From NCBI RefSeq assembly GCF_026157105.1, contig NZ_JANPVQ010000001.1, forward strand, positions 2,039,501 to 2,103,500: 64,000 nucleotides of DNA, read 5' to 3'. The stretch is from Sphingomicrobium marinum. GTDB lineage: Bacteria; Pseudomonadota; Alphaproteobacteria; Sphingomonadales; Sphingomonadaceae. Of the stretch, positions 55,153-63,415 are shown piece by piece. Positions within the stretch are counted from its first letter, which is position 1. Each line of letters starts with the position of its first letter. The notes under the pieces are model-generated. The model did not search any database and was not told the origin of the DNA. It worked only from the letters and a program-made list of their open reading frames with translations. The translations under genes were made by a program, and so were the position numbers.

Positions 55153-55416
55153 CTACGCCTTTCGTTTCAAAACCAATCGGTAAATCACGAGGATGATCAG
55201 CGCCCCGATAACGGCGGCAATGAAATCTGCACCCTCGCCCGGCTCATACCAGCCGATCGTATGGCCGATGAAGCCCATCAACAGCGCGCCCGCGATGCCC
55301 AGCAATATCGTCACGACGCAACCACCAGGGTCCTTTCCCGGCATGATCAGTTTGGCCAGCGCGCCCGCCACCAAACCGATCAGAATCCACCAAAGCCATC
55401 CGTGATCTTCCAGCAT
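55153..55416 (-). CDS. GlsB/YeaQ/YmgE-family small membrane protein
   Basis: This 87-residue paralogue of the gene at 54823 has three helices, with LWWILIGLVAGALAKLIMPG, then GGCVVTILLGIAGALLMGFI and a C-terminal IIGAL-type segment ending in Lys/Arg. The loop PGKDPGG is typical of the YeaQ type. The start at 55416 has GGGAG seven bases upstream; a TTG one codon earlier also exists. It is convergent with the first copy, so the two are separately promoted. The function is unknown. Confidence 0.87.
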   Translation of the reverse strand: MLEDHGWLWWILIGLVAGALAKLIMPGKDPGGCVVTILLGIAGALLMGFIGHTIGWYEPGEGADFIAAVIGALIILVIYRLVLKRKA

Positions 55417-55537
55417 CAAGCGTCTCCCTGTTTTGTGTGATTCGTAGTGCGAACCATCATGCGCATCCCCCTTGCCGACGCAAGCGACCCCGTTCGTCGA
55501 AAAAGGGTAGTGGCAGGCGGCCCGGACTGCGTTGTTA

Positions 55538-55566
55538 TTGCACCAAGTGACTTATTAACTTAATAC
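55538..55566 (+). promoter_or_regulatory. Strong sigma70-type promoter with overlapping palindrome for the RND operon
   Basis: TTGCAC (55538-55543) and TAATAC (55561-55566) are separated by exactly 17 bases. The perfect 13-bp palindrome TATTAA-C-TTAATA (55553-55565) overlaps the -10 element and would let a dimeric repressor block transcription. The adaptor gene starts 61 bases after the -10. No regulator gene is adjacent, so the repressor would act from elsewhere. Confidence 0.7.
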
Positions 55567-55626
55567 AGTGCGCAAACGAAACTCACCCGCTCCGATTTCG
55601 GAGTAGCGCACGGGGGCAGAACGGGA

Positions 55627-56880
55627 ATGGCAATGAACCGCTTTTCGAAAATGGGTCGCAGCGGCGGCGACATGGCAATCGAGTACCAGGATGACGGCCG
55701 CTCAAAGCGCCGGATCATCCTGGTTGTCGCTATCCTGCTGATCATTGCGGCGCTCGTTGCAGCCGCCTTGCTGATGCGCGGCGGTGATGACGCGGCTACC
55801 GCCGGCGGCCCTGGCGGCGAAGACCGCGAACGGGCCGCGCAGGCGGTAACCGTCATCGTGCCCGGCAATTCCGAAGTTGCGAGCACCATCACGACGTCGG
55901 GTACGCTCGGCGCACGGCGCGACCAGAATGTCGGCATTGCCGGACAGGGCGGCCAAGTGACGCGCGTGCTGGTCGATGCGGGCGATTGGGTTCGCCAAGG
56001 GCAGGTGCTGGCAACGGTCGATCGCTCGGTGCAGGCCCAGCAGGCAGCGCAGCAGCGCGCCTCGCTTGCCGCAGCGCAAGCCGATGCGGATCTCGCCAAG
56101 GCCAATCTCGATCGTGCCCAGCAGCTGGTAGAGCGCGGCTTCGTCTCGAAGGCCGAGATCGATCGCCTGCGGTCGACCTATGAAGCCGCCCAAGCCCGCG
56201 TCAGCGTTTCGCGGGCCCAGCTCAACACGACTCTCGCACAGATCGGCCAGCTCGACGTTCGCGCGCCGACCGCAGGCCTGATCCTCGATCGCAACGTCGA
56301 AGTCGGCCAGGTCGTCAGCGCCGGCACGCCGTCGCTCTTCCGCATGGCCCGCGGCGGCGAGATGGAAGTACGCGCCCAACTGTCGCAGCAGGACTTGGCA
56401 GCGATATCTGTGGGCATGCCCGCAACCATCACGCCGGTTGGTTCGGACCAGCAGTTCGCCGGGCAGGTGTGGCAGGTATCGCCGGTCATCAATCCGCAAT
56501 CGCGTCAGGGCGAAGTCCGTATTTCCATTCCCTATGACCCGGCCATTCGTCCCGGTGGTTTTGCCGAGGTTGAAATTGCTAGCGGTGTGACGACGGCGCC
56601 AATGCTGCCGCAGTCGGCAGTGCTGTCGGATGCGAACGGCAATTACGTCTACGTCGTCAATGCCGACAACGAGGTAGTGCGCCGCGACGTTGTCGTCGGT
56701 TCAGTCGATGACCGGGGCGTGACGATCCGCGAAGGCATTAGCGGCAACGAACAGGTCGTCGCCCGCGCGGGCTCCTTCCTGACGGTCGGCCAGAAGGTGG
56801 TGCCCCAGCGCGAAGCGGCGGCTGCCGTGCGGCAAGAGGAACGAGGCGCTGTCGGCGAGGGCGAAGGCGAGGAAGAATAA
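55627..56880 (+). CDS. RND efflux periplasmic adaptor (MFP)
   Basis: This 417-residue membrane-fusion protein has an N-terminal transmembrane helix (RIILVVAILLIIAALVAAAL, ~29-48). A biotinyl-lipoyl half-motif (DAGDWVRQGQVLATVD), a coiled-coil hairpin (~135-195, AQQAAQQRASLAAAQADADL), the second lipoyl half (DVRAPTAGLILDRNVEVGQV), a beta-barrel and a membrane-proximal domain follow. It ends with an acidic tail. It links the RND pump to an outer-membrane channel, which is not encoded here. The pump gene follows after 3 bp. Confidence 0.93.
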   Translation: MAMNRFSKMGRSGGDMAIEYQDDGRSKRRIILVVAILLIIAALVAAALLMRGGDDAATAGGPGGEDRERAAQAVTVIVPGNSEVASTITTSGTLGARRDQNVGIAGQGGQVTRVLVDAGDWVRQGQVLATVDRSVQAQQAAQQRASLAAAQADADLAKANLDRAQQLVERGFVSKAEIDRLRSTYEAAQARVSVSRAQLNTTLAQIGQLDVRAPTAGLILDRNVEVGQVVSAGTPSLFRMARGGEMEVRAQLSQQDLAAISVGMPATITPVGSDQQFAGQVWQVSPVINPQSRQGEVRISIPYDPAIRPGGFAEVEIASGVTTAPMLPQSAVLSDANGNYVYVVNADNEVVRRDVVVGSVDDRGVTIREGISGNEQVVARAGSFLTVGQKVVPQREAAAAVRQEERGAVGEGEGEEE

Positions 56881-56883
56881 GTC

Positions 56884-59800
56884 ATGAATTTGCGCCGCAT
56901 TTCAGAGTGGTCGATCCGCAATCCGGTTCCGCCCATCGTCCTGTTCATCGGGTTGACGCTTGCCGGGATCATCTCGTTCATCGGCATGGAAGTGACCGAT
57001 AGCCCGGATATCGATTTTCCCGCCGCCAACGTCTCCATCGTCCAGCCGGGCGCCGCGCCCGAGGAAATGGAGAACCAGATCACTCAACGCGTCGAAGCCG
57101 CGCTGCGCAGCGTCGATGGCGTCGACGAGATCAATTCCTCGGTCAACGAAGGTTCCTCCAACACCTTCGTGCAGTTTGCGATCGGCACCAACACCGACCG
57201 CGCGGTCAACGACGTGCGCGATGCCGTCGCGCAGATCCGCGGCGATCTGCCCGCAGGCATCCTCGAACCGCGCATCAACCGCATCAACATCACCGGCGAC
57301 AGCCTGAGCTTTATCGCGATCAACACGACTGACATGACGCTCGAGCAGTTAAGCTGGTTCGTCGACGACACCGTGAGCCGCCGCCTGCTGGGTATCGAAG
57401 GGCTGGCCGAAGTCAGTCGCTATGGCGGCGTCGACCGCGAGATTCGCGTCATCCTCGATCCCGAGGCCATGCAGGCGCAGGGCATCACCGCCGCGCAGGT
57501 CAACAATCAGCTGCGCCAGACCAACCTGAATGCTGCTGGCGGCCTCACCGAGATCGCCGGCACGCGGCAGTCGGTGCGTGTCCTTGGCAATGCCGAGACC
57601 GCCTACGAACTGTCGCAGACCCTCATCTCGGTGCCCGGCGGCACCACGGTGCGCCTGCGCGACATCGCAGAAGTCAGCGACGGCGCCTCCGAACAGACCA
57701 GTTTGGCCCGGATGAACGGGCAGGAAGTGGTCGTGTTCAGCTTCAACCGCGCCAAGGGGGCATCGGACATCACCGTCTATGATGCCGCGTGGGAAGAATT
57801 GAACGCGATTGCCGAAGAAGACCCGCGCGTCAGTTTCACCGAAATCAACAACAGCGTGGAATATACCAAGGGCCAGTATGCCAGCTCGATGCAGGCGCTG
57901 ATCGAAGGTGCCATCCTCGCCGTCCTCGTGGTATTCCTGTTCCTGCGCGATTTCCGCGCGACCGCGATTTCGGCGATTGCCATCCCGCTGTCGGCGATCC
58001 CGGCCTTCTTCTTCATGGATCTCATGAACATCAACCTCAACTTCCTGTCGCTGCTGGCGCTTGCGCTGGTAGCCGGGGTGCTGGTCGATGACGCGATCGT
58101 GGAGATCGAGAATATCGTGCGTCATATGCGCATGGGCAAATCCGCCTTCCAGGCATCGATCGACGCCGCCGATGAAATCGGCCTTGCCGTCGTCGCTACC
58201 ACGGCTGCCATCGTCGCAGTGTTCCTGCCGGTCGCGCTGATGCCCGGCATTTCGGGACAATTCTTCAAGAATTTCGGTTACACCGTGGTGTTGGCGGTGA
58301 TCATGTCGCTGCTTGTGGCGCGTATGATAACGCCTTTGGTCGCCGCCTACTTCCTGCGCTCGCATGGCGAGGAAGCGCATGGCGAAGGCCCCTTGATGAA
58401 ACGCTACCTCAAGGTGCTCAACTGGACGCTCGATGACAGCAAGGCACGCGCCTTCAAGCAGCGCAATCCGGGCTTCACCGGCTGGATTGGCAGCTGGTTT
58501 CGCGATCACCGCATGACGGCGGTCCTCGGCGGTTTCCTGACGCTGGTCGCCACGGTGGTGCTGTTTGCAACGCTGCCGCAGCAGTTCCAGCCAGATCTCG
58601 ATCTCGACAATAACAGCGTGCGCGTCGCAATGCCGCCAGGCGCAACGCTGCAGCAGACGCAGGCCAAGGTGGCCGAAGCCGCGCAGGTTGTCCTCGCGCA
58701 CCCTGACGTGGAAACGGTGTTCGAACGCACTTTCACCAACAACGGCTATGTCAACGTCACGCTCAAGGAAGACCGCTCCAAGTCCTCTACCCAGATCGAG
58801 CGCGAACTGGCGCCGCAACTGGCGCAGATCTCGGACGCGCGCGTCAACTTCCAAAGCCAGGGTGGCGGCGGTCCCGGTGGTTCGGGCCAGGCGCTGACCA
58901 TGTATCTGGGATCATCCGATCCGGCGGCGCTCGAAGCTGCAGCGTATGCAATCATGGCCGATATGGCCGAACGCGACGAATTCATCTCGCCGCGCGTCAT
59001 CGGCGATGACATCCGCCCCGAAATCACAGTCACGCCGCGGTTCGACCTTGCCGCTGATCTGGGCGTCACCACGGCTGCGCTGTCGCAGACGATCCGCATC
59101 GCGACGCTGGGCGAAATTGACCAGAACAGCGCCAAGTTCTCGCTGTCCGATCGCCAAATCCCGATCTCGGTGAGCCTGTCGGAGCAGGATCGGCAGGACC
59201 TCGACACGCTTACCAACCTTCCGGTGCCCACCGCCAATGGCGGTTCTGTGCCGCTGAAAGCGGTCGCCGATATCGGCTTTGGCGCGGGTCCGACCACGAT
59301 CCAGCGTACCGACCAGATGCGCCGCATCGCCATTGGTGCCGATCTGCAGCCCGGGCTCGTCACGGGCGATGCCTACGAGATCATTGAGGAACTGCCCGCC
59401 TACCGAGCGATGCCGTCCAACGTGACGCGCCTCAACCTGGGTGCGGAAAAGTGGCAGCAGGAGCTCATCCAGAACTTTGTCATCGCGGTGTTCTCGGGCG
59501 TGCTGCTGGTGTTCGCGGTGCTGGTGCTGCTCTACCGCCGCTTTCTGTCGCCCTTCGTCAACATGGGGTCGCTGCTGCTGGCGCCGCTTGGTGCCTTTAT
59601 CATGCTTCACCTGTTCGGGCTGGCGGTATCGCTGCCGGTCTATATCGGGCTGCTGATGCTGCTCGGCATCGTCGCCAAGAACTCGATCCTGCTGGTCGAT
59701 TTCGCGGTCGAAATGATGAACCACGGCATGGAGAAGAACAAAGCCATCTACGAAGCCGGTCACAAGCGTGCCCAGCCGATCGTGATGACGACGGTGGCGA

Positions 59801-60081
59801 TGGTCGCGGGGATGATCCCGATCGCGCTGTCGCTGCATGGCGACGGCTCGTGGCGCTCGCCGATGGGCTATACCGTGATCGGCGGCCTGATCTTCTCGAC
59901 GGTGCTCACGCTGCTGCTCGTCCCGGCTTTCTTCAGCCTCGCGATCGATGCCGAAAAATGGGTGGTGCGCAAGTTTGGCGGGCTGGTGAACCCCGGCGAT
60001 GACAAGCCGCTGCTGCCCGCCGGCCAGCGCAGCGTCGAAGACGGTACCACCGGTCCCAAGCCGCTTCCCGCTGCCGAGTGA
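56884..60081 (+). CDS. RND-family efflux pump
   Basis: This 1065-residue inner-membrane pump has the usual RND length and layout of twelve helices with two large periplasmic loops. The proton-relay Asp pair is in GVLVDDAIVEIENIV within helix 4. The N terminus (MNLRRISEWSIRNPVPPIVL) and the C-terminal SLHGDGSWRSPMGYTVIGG region are typical of the HAE1/MexK-like groups. It is co-transcribed with the adaptor from the promoter at 55538. An outer-membrane TolC-like gene is missing. The substrates are unknown and could include drugs, solvents or metabolites. Confidence 0.95.
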   Translation: MNLRRISEWSIRNPVPPIVLFIGLTLAGIISFIGMEVTDSPDIDFPAANVSIVQPGAAPEEMENQITQRVEAALRSVDGVDEINSSVNEGSSNTFVQFAIGTNTDRAVNDVRDAVAQIRGDLPAGILEPRINRINITGDSLSFIAINTTDMTLEQLSWFVDDTVSRRLLGIEGLAEVSRYGGVDREIRVILDPEAMQAQGITAAQVNNQLRQTNLNAAGGLTEIAGTRQSVRVLGNAETAYELSQTLISVPGGTTVRLRDIAEVSDGASEQTSLARMNGQEVVVFSFNRAKGASDITVYDAAWEELNAIAEEDPRVSFTEINNSVEYTKGQYASSMQALIEGAILAVLVVFLFLRDFRATAISAIAIPLSAIPAFFFMDLMNINLNFLSLLALALVAGVLVDDAIVEIENIVRHMRMGKSAFQASIDAADEIGLAVVATTAAIVAVFLPVALMPGISGQFFKNFGYTVVLAVIMSLLVARMITPLVAAYFLRSHGEEAHGEGPLMKRYLKVLNWTLDDSKARAFKQRNPGFTGWIGSWFRDHRMTAVLGGFLTLVATVVLFATLPQQFQPDLDLDNNSVRVAMPPGATLQQTQAKVAEAAQVVLAHPDVETVFERTFTNNGYVNVTLKEDRSKSSTQIERELAPQLAQISDARVNFQSQGGGGPGGSGQALTMYLGSSDPAALEAAAYAIMADMAERDEFISPRVIGDDIRPEITVTPRFDLAADLGVTTAALSQTIRIATLGEIDQNSAKFSLSDRQIPISVSLSEQDRQDLDTLTNLPVPTANGGSVPLKAVADIGFGAGPTTIQRTDQMRRIAIGADLQPGLVTGDAYEIIEELPAYRAMPSNVTRLNLGAEKWQQELIQNFVIAVFSGVLLVFAVLVLLYRRFLSPFVNMGSLLLAPLGAFIMLHLFGLAVSLPVYIGLLMLLGIVAKNSILLVDFAVEMMNHGMEKNKAIYEAGHKRAQPIVMTTVAMVAGMIPIALSLHGDGSWRSPMGYTVIGGLIFSTVLTLLLVPAFFSLAIDAEKWVVRKFGGLVNPGDDKPLLPAGQRSVEDGTTGPKPLPAAE

Positions 60082-60112
60082 CATCGGCACGCATGATGGT
60101 TAGGCAGGCGCT

Positions 60113-61381
60113 ATGAACGCGCCTGCCAAACCACTGGCTGCCCCAATCGCACCCCAAAACGGCGTCGCGCAGATGAAGCTGTTTGCGACCGGTCTGCTGG
60201 TGCTGATGGCGTTCGCCTATTTCGGCGCCCGCGAGCTCCAGCCCGAATATCCCATGCTCGCCTGGGTCGAAGCGTTTGCCGAAGCCGCGATGGTCGGCGG
60301 GCTTGCCGACTGGTTCGCGGTCACCGCTTTGTTCCGCCACCCGCTCGGCCTGCCCATCCCGCACACCGCGATCATTCCCAAGAACAAGGATCGCATCGGC
60401 GGCGCGCTCGCCAACTTCATCAAGCAGAATTTCCTCACCCCGGTGGTGATCAGCCGCCGCATGGCGAAGCTCGATCTTGCCAGCGCTGCGGGCCGCTTTC
60501 TCGCCAACCCGTCGATCGGGGAAGGCAAGATGCGCGCAGGGGCCAGCCGCCTCATCGGCGACCTTGCCGAAAGCCTAGGCGACGAGCGCCTCGGCGGCCT
60601 GTTCAAGAGCGCGGTGTCTAAGCGCCTCAAGGAAATGGAGGTCGCCCCGTTGATCGGACGGACGCTCGCCGTCTTGATCAACGAGGATCGCCACCTCCCG
60701 CTGCTCGATGCCGCGATCCAGTGGCTCGCGCGCGGGCTCGATGCCAATGAAAGCGTCATCCGCGACATGGTGCGCCAGCGCGTCAGCTGGGTGCTGCGCG
60801 TCGCCAGCCTCGACGACAAATTGTCCGACGCGATCCTCGACGGGCTGCGCAAGCTCGCGGTCGAGATGCGCGAAGACCCGGCGCATCCCATGCGCATCAA
60901 GGTCGAAGTCGCACTCGCCGATTTCGCCAACGACCTCCAAGAAGATCCCGAGCTGATGGCCAAGGTTGAAGGCTGGAAGCTGCAGCTGATCGAAAATGAA
61001 AGCGTCGGCCTGTGGCTCGACGGGCTATGGCAGCAGGCGCGCAATGCGGTCATCCGAGGGGCGCGCAATCCCGATGCGGTGATGGCCGGCCAGCTTGGCG
61101 ACGTCCTCGTCAACGCCGGCCACAACCTCCAACAGGACGAGCGGCTCAAGGCTGCGATCAACAAATATGCCCGCCGCACCGTGGTCGGCATGGCGGCAAG
61201 CTATGGCGACAACATGGTCAAGCTGGTCAGCGACACGATCCGCGGCTGGGACGCCACCACCATCACCGAGCGCCTCGAAAACGCCGTTGGTCGCGACCTC
61301 CAGTACATCCGCATCAACGGTACGCTGGTGGGTGGCCTGGTCGGCGTTACTCTTCACGCGCTGCACGCGGTGGGCGTCTAG
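60113..61381 (+). CDS. DUF445-family membrane protein
   Basis: This 422-residue protein matches DUF445 (YjiN-like). It has an N-terminal helix at ~22-40 (KLFATGLLVLMAFAYFGARE), the signature GLADWFAVTALFRHPLGLPI and PHTAIIPKNKDRIGGALANF, a long helical domain and a C-terminal helix (GGLVGVTLHAL). The function is unknown. It starts 31 bp after the RND pump gene and probably shares its transcript. Its stop abuts the convergent murA stop with no gap. Confidence 0.9.
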   Translation: MNAPAKPLAAPIAPQNGVAQMKLFATGLLVLMAFAYFGARELQPEYPMLAWVEAFAEAAMVGGLADWFAVTALFRHPLGLPIPHTAIIPKNKDRIGGALANFIKQNFLTPVVISRRMAKLDLASAAGRFLANPSIGEGKMRAGASRLIGDLAESLGDERLGGLFKSAVSKRLKEMEVAPLIGRTLAVLINEDRHLPLLDAAIQWLARGLDANESVIRDMVRQRVSWVLRVASLDDKLSDAILDGLRKLAVEMREDPAHPMRIKVEVALADFANDLQEDPELMAKVEGWKLQLIENESVGLWLDGLWQQARNAVIRGARNPDAVMAGQLGDVLVNAGHNLQQDERLKAAINKYARRTVVGMAASYGDNMVKLVSDTIRGWDATTITERLENAVGRDLQYIRINGTLVGGLVGVTLHALHAVGV

Positions 61382-62662
61382 TTACTTCGACCGCCGTTCG
61401 ATGGTCGCGCCGACGCCGGCGAGCTTTTCTTCCAGCCGCTCGTAACCGCGGTCTAGGTGGTAGACGCGCAAGACTTCGGTCTCGCCCTCCGCCGCCAACC
61501 CGGCCAGCACCAGGCTCATCGAGGCACGAAGGTCGGTTGCCATCACTTCGGCGCCGGTCAGCTTTTCCACACCGTGCACGATGGCGCTGCGACCTCGCGT
61601 ATCGATATCCGCGCCCATGCGGCGCAGTTCGGGCACGTGCATGTAGCGATTTTCGAAGATCGTCTCTTCGAGATAGCTATCGCCATTGGCGAGCGTCATC
61701 ATCGCCATGAATTGGGCCTGCATGTCGGTCGCAAAACCGGGATAAGGGGCGGTCGAGATCGCCAACGGGCGCAGCGGCTCGCTTGCGGTGACCTTGATGC
61801 CGTCATTGGTGAATTCGGTGAGCATGCCCGTCGCCGCCAGCGCATTGGTCGTCGCCAACATATCGGCAGCGCGCGCGCCCACCAGTTCGATCGAGCCGTG
61901 CGTGATCCCCGCGGCGCAGGCATAGCTGCCCGCTTCGATCCGGTCGGGCATCACGTCATAATCGGCGCCGTGCAGCGCCTCGACGCCGGTGATCTGGAGG
62001 TGCGAAGTGCCGATGCCTTCCATCCGCGCGCCCATCGCGACGAGGCAATTGCACAGGTCGACAATTTCGGGTTCGCGCGCGGAGTTGAAAAGGTTGGTGA
62101 CGCCGCTGGTCAGCACTGCCGCCATCACGGCGTTTTCGGTCGCGCCTACCGACACGACCGGGAATTCATAGTCGCCGCCGGGCAGCTTGCCCTTGGGCGC
62201 GGTCGCTTTGACATAGCCCTGCGCCAGTTCGATCTCGGCGCCCATCGCTTCCAGGGCTTTCAGGTGCAGGTCGATGGGGCGATCGCCAATGGCGCAGCCA
62301 CCGGGCAATGACACGGTCGCCTCTCCCATGCGCGCCAGCATCGGGCCGAGCACCAGGATCGAGGCGCGCATCTTGCGCACCAGTTCGTAGGGCGCAACCG
62401 TCGAAGTGATATCGTCTGCGGTATAAGTAATGCGCCGCTTGATCTCGCCGGCCTTCTTGCCCGCGACCTGCGTGCCGACGCCCAGTTCGTTCATGAGATG
62501 CCCGAAGCTGTCGACATCGGCGAGACGCGGCAGGTTGCCGAGCGTCAGCGGCTCCTCGGTCAGCAGCGCACAGGGAATGAGTGTAAGCGCGGCATTCTTC
62601 GCGCCCGAGATGGGAATGCGTCCCTCGAGCCGCTGGCCGCCTTGTATCCAGATTGAGTCCAT
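61382..62662 (-). CDS. murA: UDP-N-acetylglucosamine 1-carboxyvinyltransferase
   Basis: This 426-residue MurA carries out the first committed step of peptidoglycan synthesis, adding enolpyruvyl from PEP to UDP-GlcNAc. Lys22-Asn23 (GAKNAALTL) and Cys123 ([11 protein letters not shown]), the fosfomycin-reactive residue, are present, so the enzyme should be fosfomycin-sensitive. Its length is typical. It is convergent with DUF445 and divergent from a small gene at 62712. Confidence 0.97.
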   Translation of the reverse strand: MDSIWIQGGQRLEGRIPISGAKNAALTLIPCALLTEEPLTLGNLPRLADVDSFGHLMNELGVGTQVAGKKAGEIKRRITYTADDITSTVAPYELVRKMRASILVLGPMLARMGEATVSLPGGCAIGDRPIDLHLKALEAMGAEIELAQGYVKATAPKGKLPGGDYEFPVVSVGATENAVMAAVLTSGVTNLFNSAREPEIVDLCNCLVAMGARMEGIGTSHLQITGVEALHGADYDVMPDRIEAGSYACAAGITHGSIELVGARAADMLATTNALAATGMLTEFTNDGIKVTASEPLRPLAISTAPYPGFATDMQAQFMAMMTLANGDSYLEETIFENRYMHVPELRRMGADIDTRGRSAIVHGVEKLTGAEVMATDLRASMSLVLAGLAAEGETEVLRVYHLDRGYERLEEKLAGVGATIERRSK

Positions 62663-62711
62663 GGCCTTGCTTTAAGGGGTGCCCTATCAAGCGCAAGAGG
62701 AGCGATCAAAA

Positions 62712-62915
62712 ATGACTGACAGCGAGACTGCCTTGGTTCGAGCCTTGGCCGCTATGTGCGAGCAATATCTCGATGGCGACGATGAGGGCTTTGACCATCA
62801 ATGTATCTCGGCAAGAGAGATGGCGGCTCAGCAGCTTGCACGGATGGGCTTGATCCTGCGAACTGCTCGCGGCGGGAAATGGACCGAAGCCGGTAGAAAA
62901 TTACTGGAAAGCTAG
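62712..62915 (+). CDS. Small hypothetical protein
   Basis: This 67-residue protein ([20 protein letters not shown], then [20 protein letters not shown]) has two cysteines and a likely winged-helix or helical C-terminal half ending [21 protein letters not shown] lies ten bases upstream of the ATG. The ending resembles MarR/PadR-like short wing segments, but no family is certain. It is divergent from murA and overlaps the convergent clpS stop through CTAG. Codon use looks native. Confidence 0.6.
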   Translation: MTDSETALVRALAAMCEQYLDGDDEGFDHQCISAREMAAQQLARMGLILRTARGGKWTEAGRKLLES

Positions 62916-63238
62916 GCCTTTTCGAGCGTGCATTGCAGCGGGTGCTGGTTTTCGCGTGCGTAGTCCATCACCTGGCTGACCTTGGTCTCGGCCACTTCGT
63001 AGGTGAACACGCCACACACCGCGACGCCATTCTGGTGAACCTGCAGCATCACCCGCGTCGCATCCTCGACCCCCATCGAGAAGAAGCGCTGCAGCACGAG
63101 CACGACGAACTCCATCGGGGTATAATCGTCGTTGAGCATCAGCACCTTGTAGTTGCTGGGCTTCTTGGTCTTGGCACGCGTCTTGGTGGCGACACCCAGA
63201 TCGGTATCGTCCTCATCGTCGCGGCTACCCGCCATCAT
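62912..63238 (-). CDS. clpS: ATP-dependent Clp protease adaptor ClpS
   Basis: This ~108-residue N-recognin delivers N-degron substrates to ClpAP. The core reads [20 protein letters not shown] (with the [10 protein letters not shown] substrate-binding motif), [19 protein letters not shown] and [11 protein letters not shown] at the C terminus. The N-terminal tail is acidic and then Lys/Thr-rich. The start is uncertain: [11 protein letters not shown] (used here), the next Met, or an upstream ATG eight codons earlier; none has a strong ribosome site. No clpA is next to it in this window. Confidence 0.92.
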   Translation of the reverse strand: MMAGSRDDEDDTDLGVATKTRAKTKKPSNYKVLMLNDDYTPMEFVVLVLQRFFSMGVEDATRVMLQVHQNGVAVCGVFTYEVAETKVSQVMDYARENQHPLQCTLEKA

Positions 63239-63320
63239 GGTGATCGGTTCGAGAATCATGATTGCACCCAGATATGGCATGGAGGGAACGCGCTTCAACC
63301 CGTCGCGGTCCATCCTGTCC

Positions 63321-63366
63321 CAAAAAAGAAAAGCGGCGGCCCTACCCGCTCGTAGGACCGCCGCTC
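63321..63366 (-). terminator. Rho-independent terminator of the phasin gene
   Basis: AGCGGCGG-C-CCTAC (63332-63345) pairs with GTAGG-A-CCGCCGCT (63352-63365), with one mismatch, around a six-base loop. On the minus strand it is followed by TTTTCTTTTTT. It lies about 50 bp after the phasin stop and about 80 bp before clpS. Confidence 0.88.
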
Positions 63367-63415
63367 TTCATGCCCGGATCCGCTCCACACAAACCCGGTG
63401 TCACGCGATTGCGCG

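Noticed and set aside
57349-60090. Long minus-strand frames opposite the RND pump gene
   Set aside because: They are His/Arg/Gln-rich low-complexity antisense shadows without motifs; the pump on the plus strand is complete.
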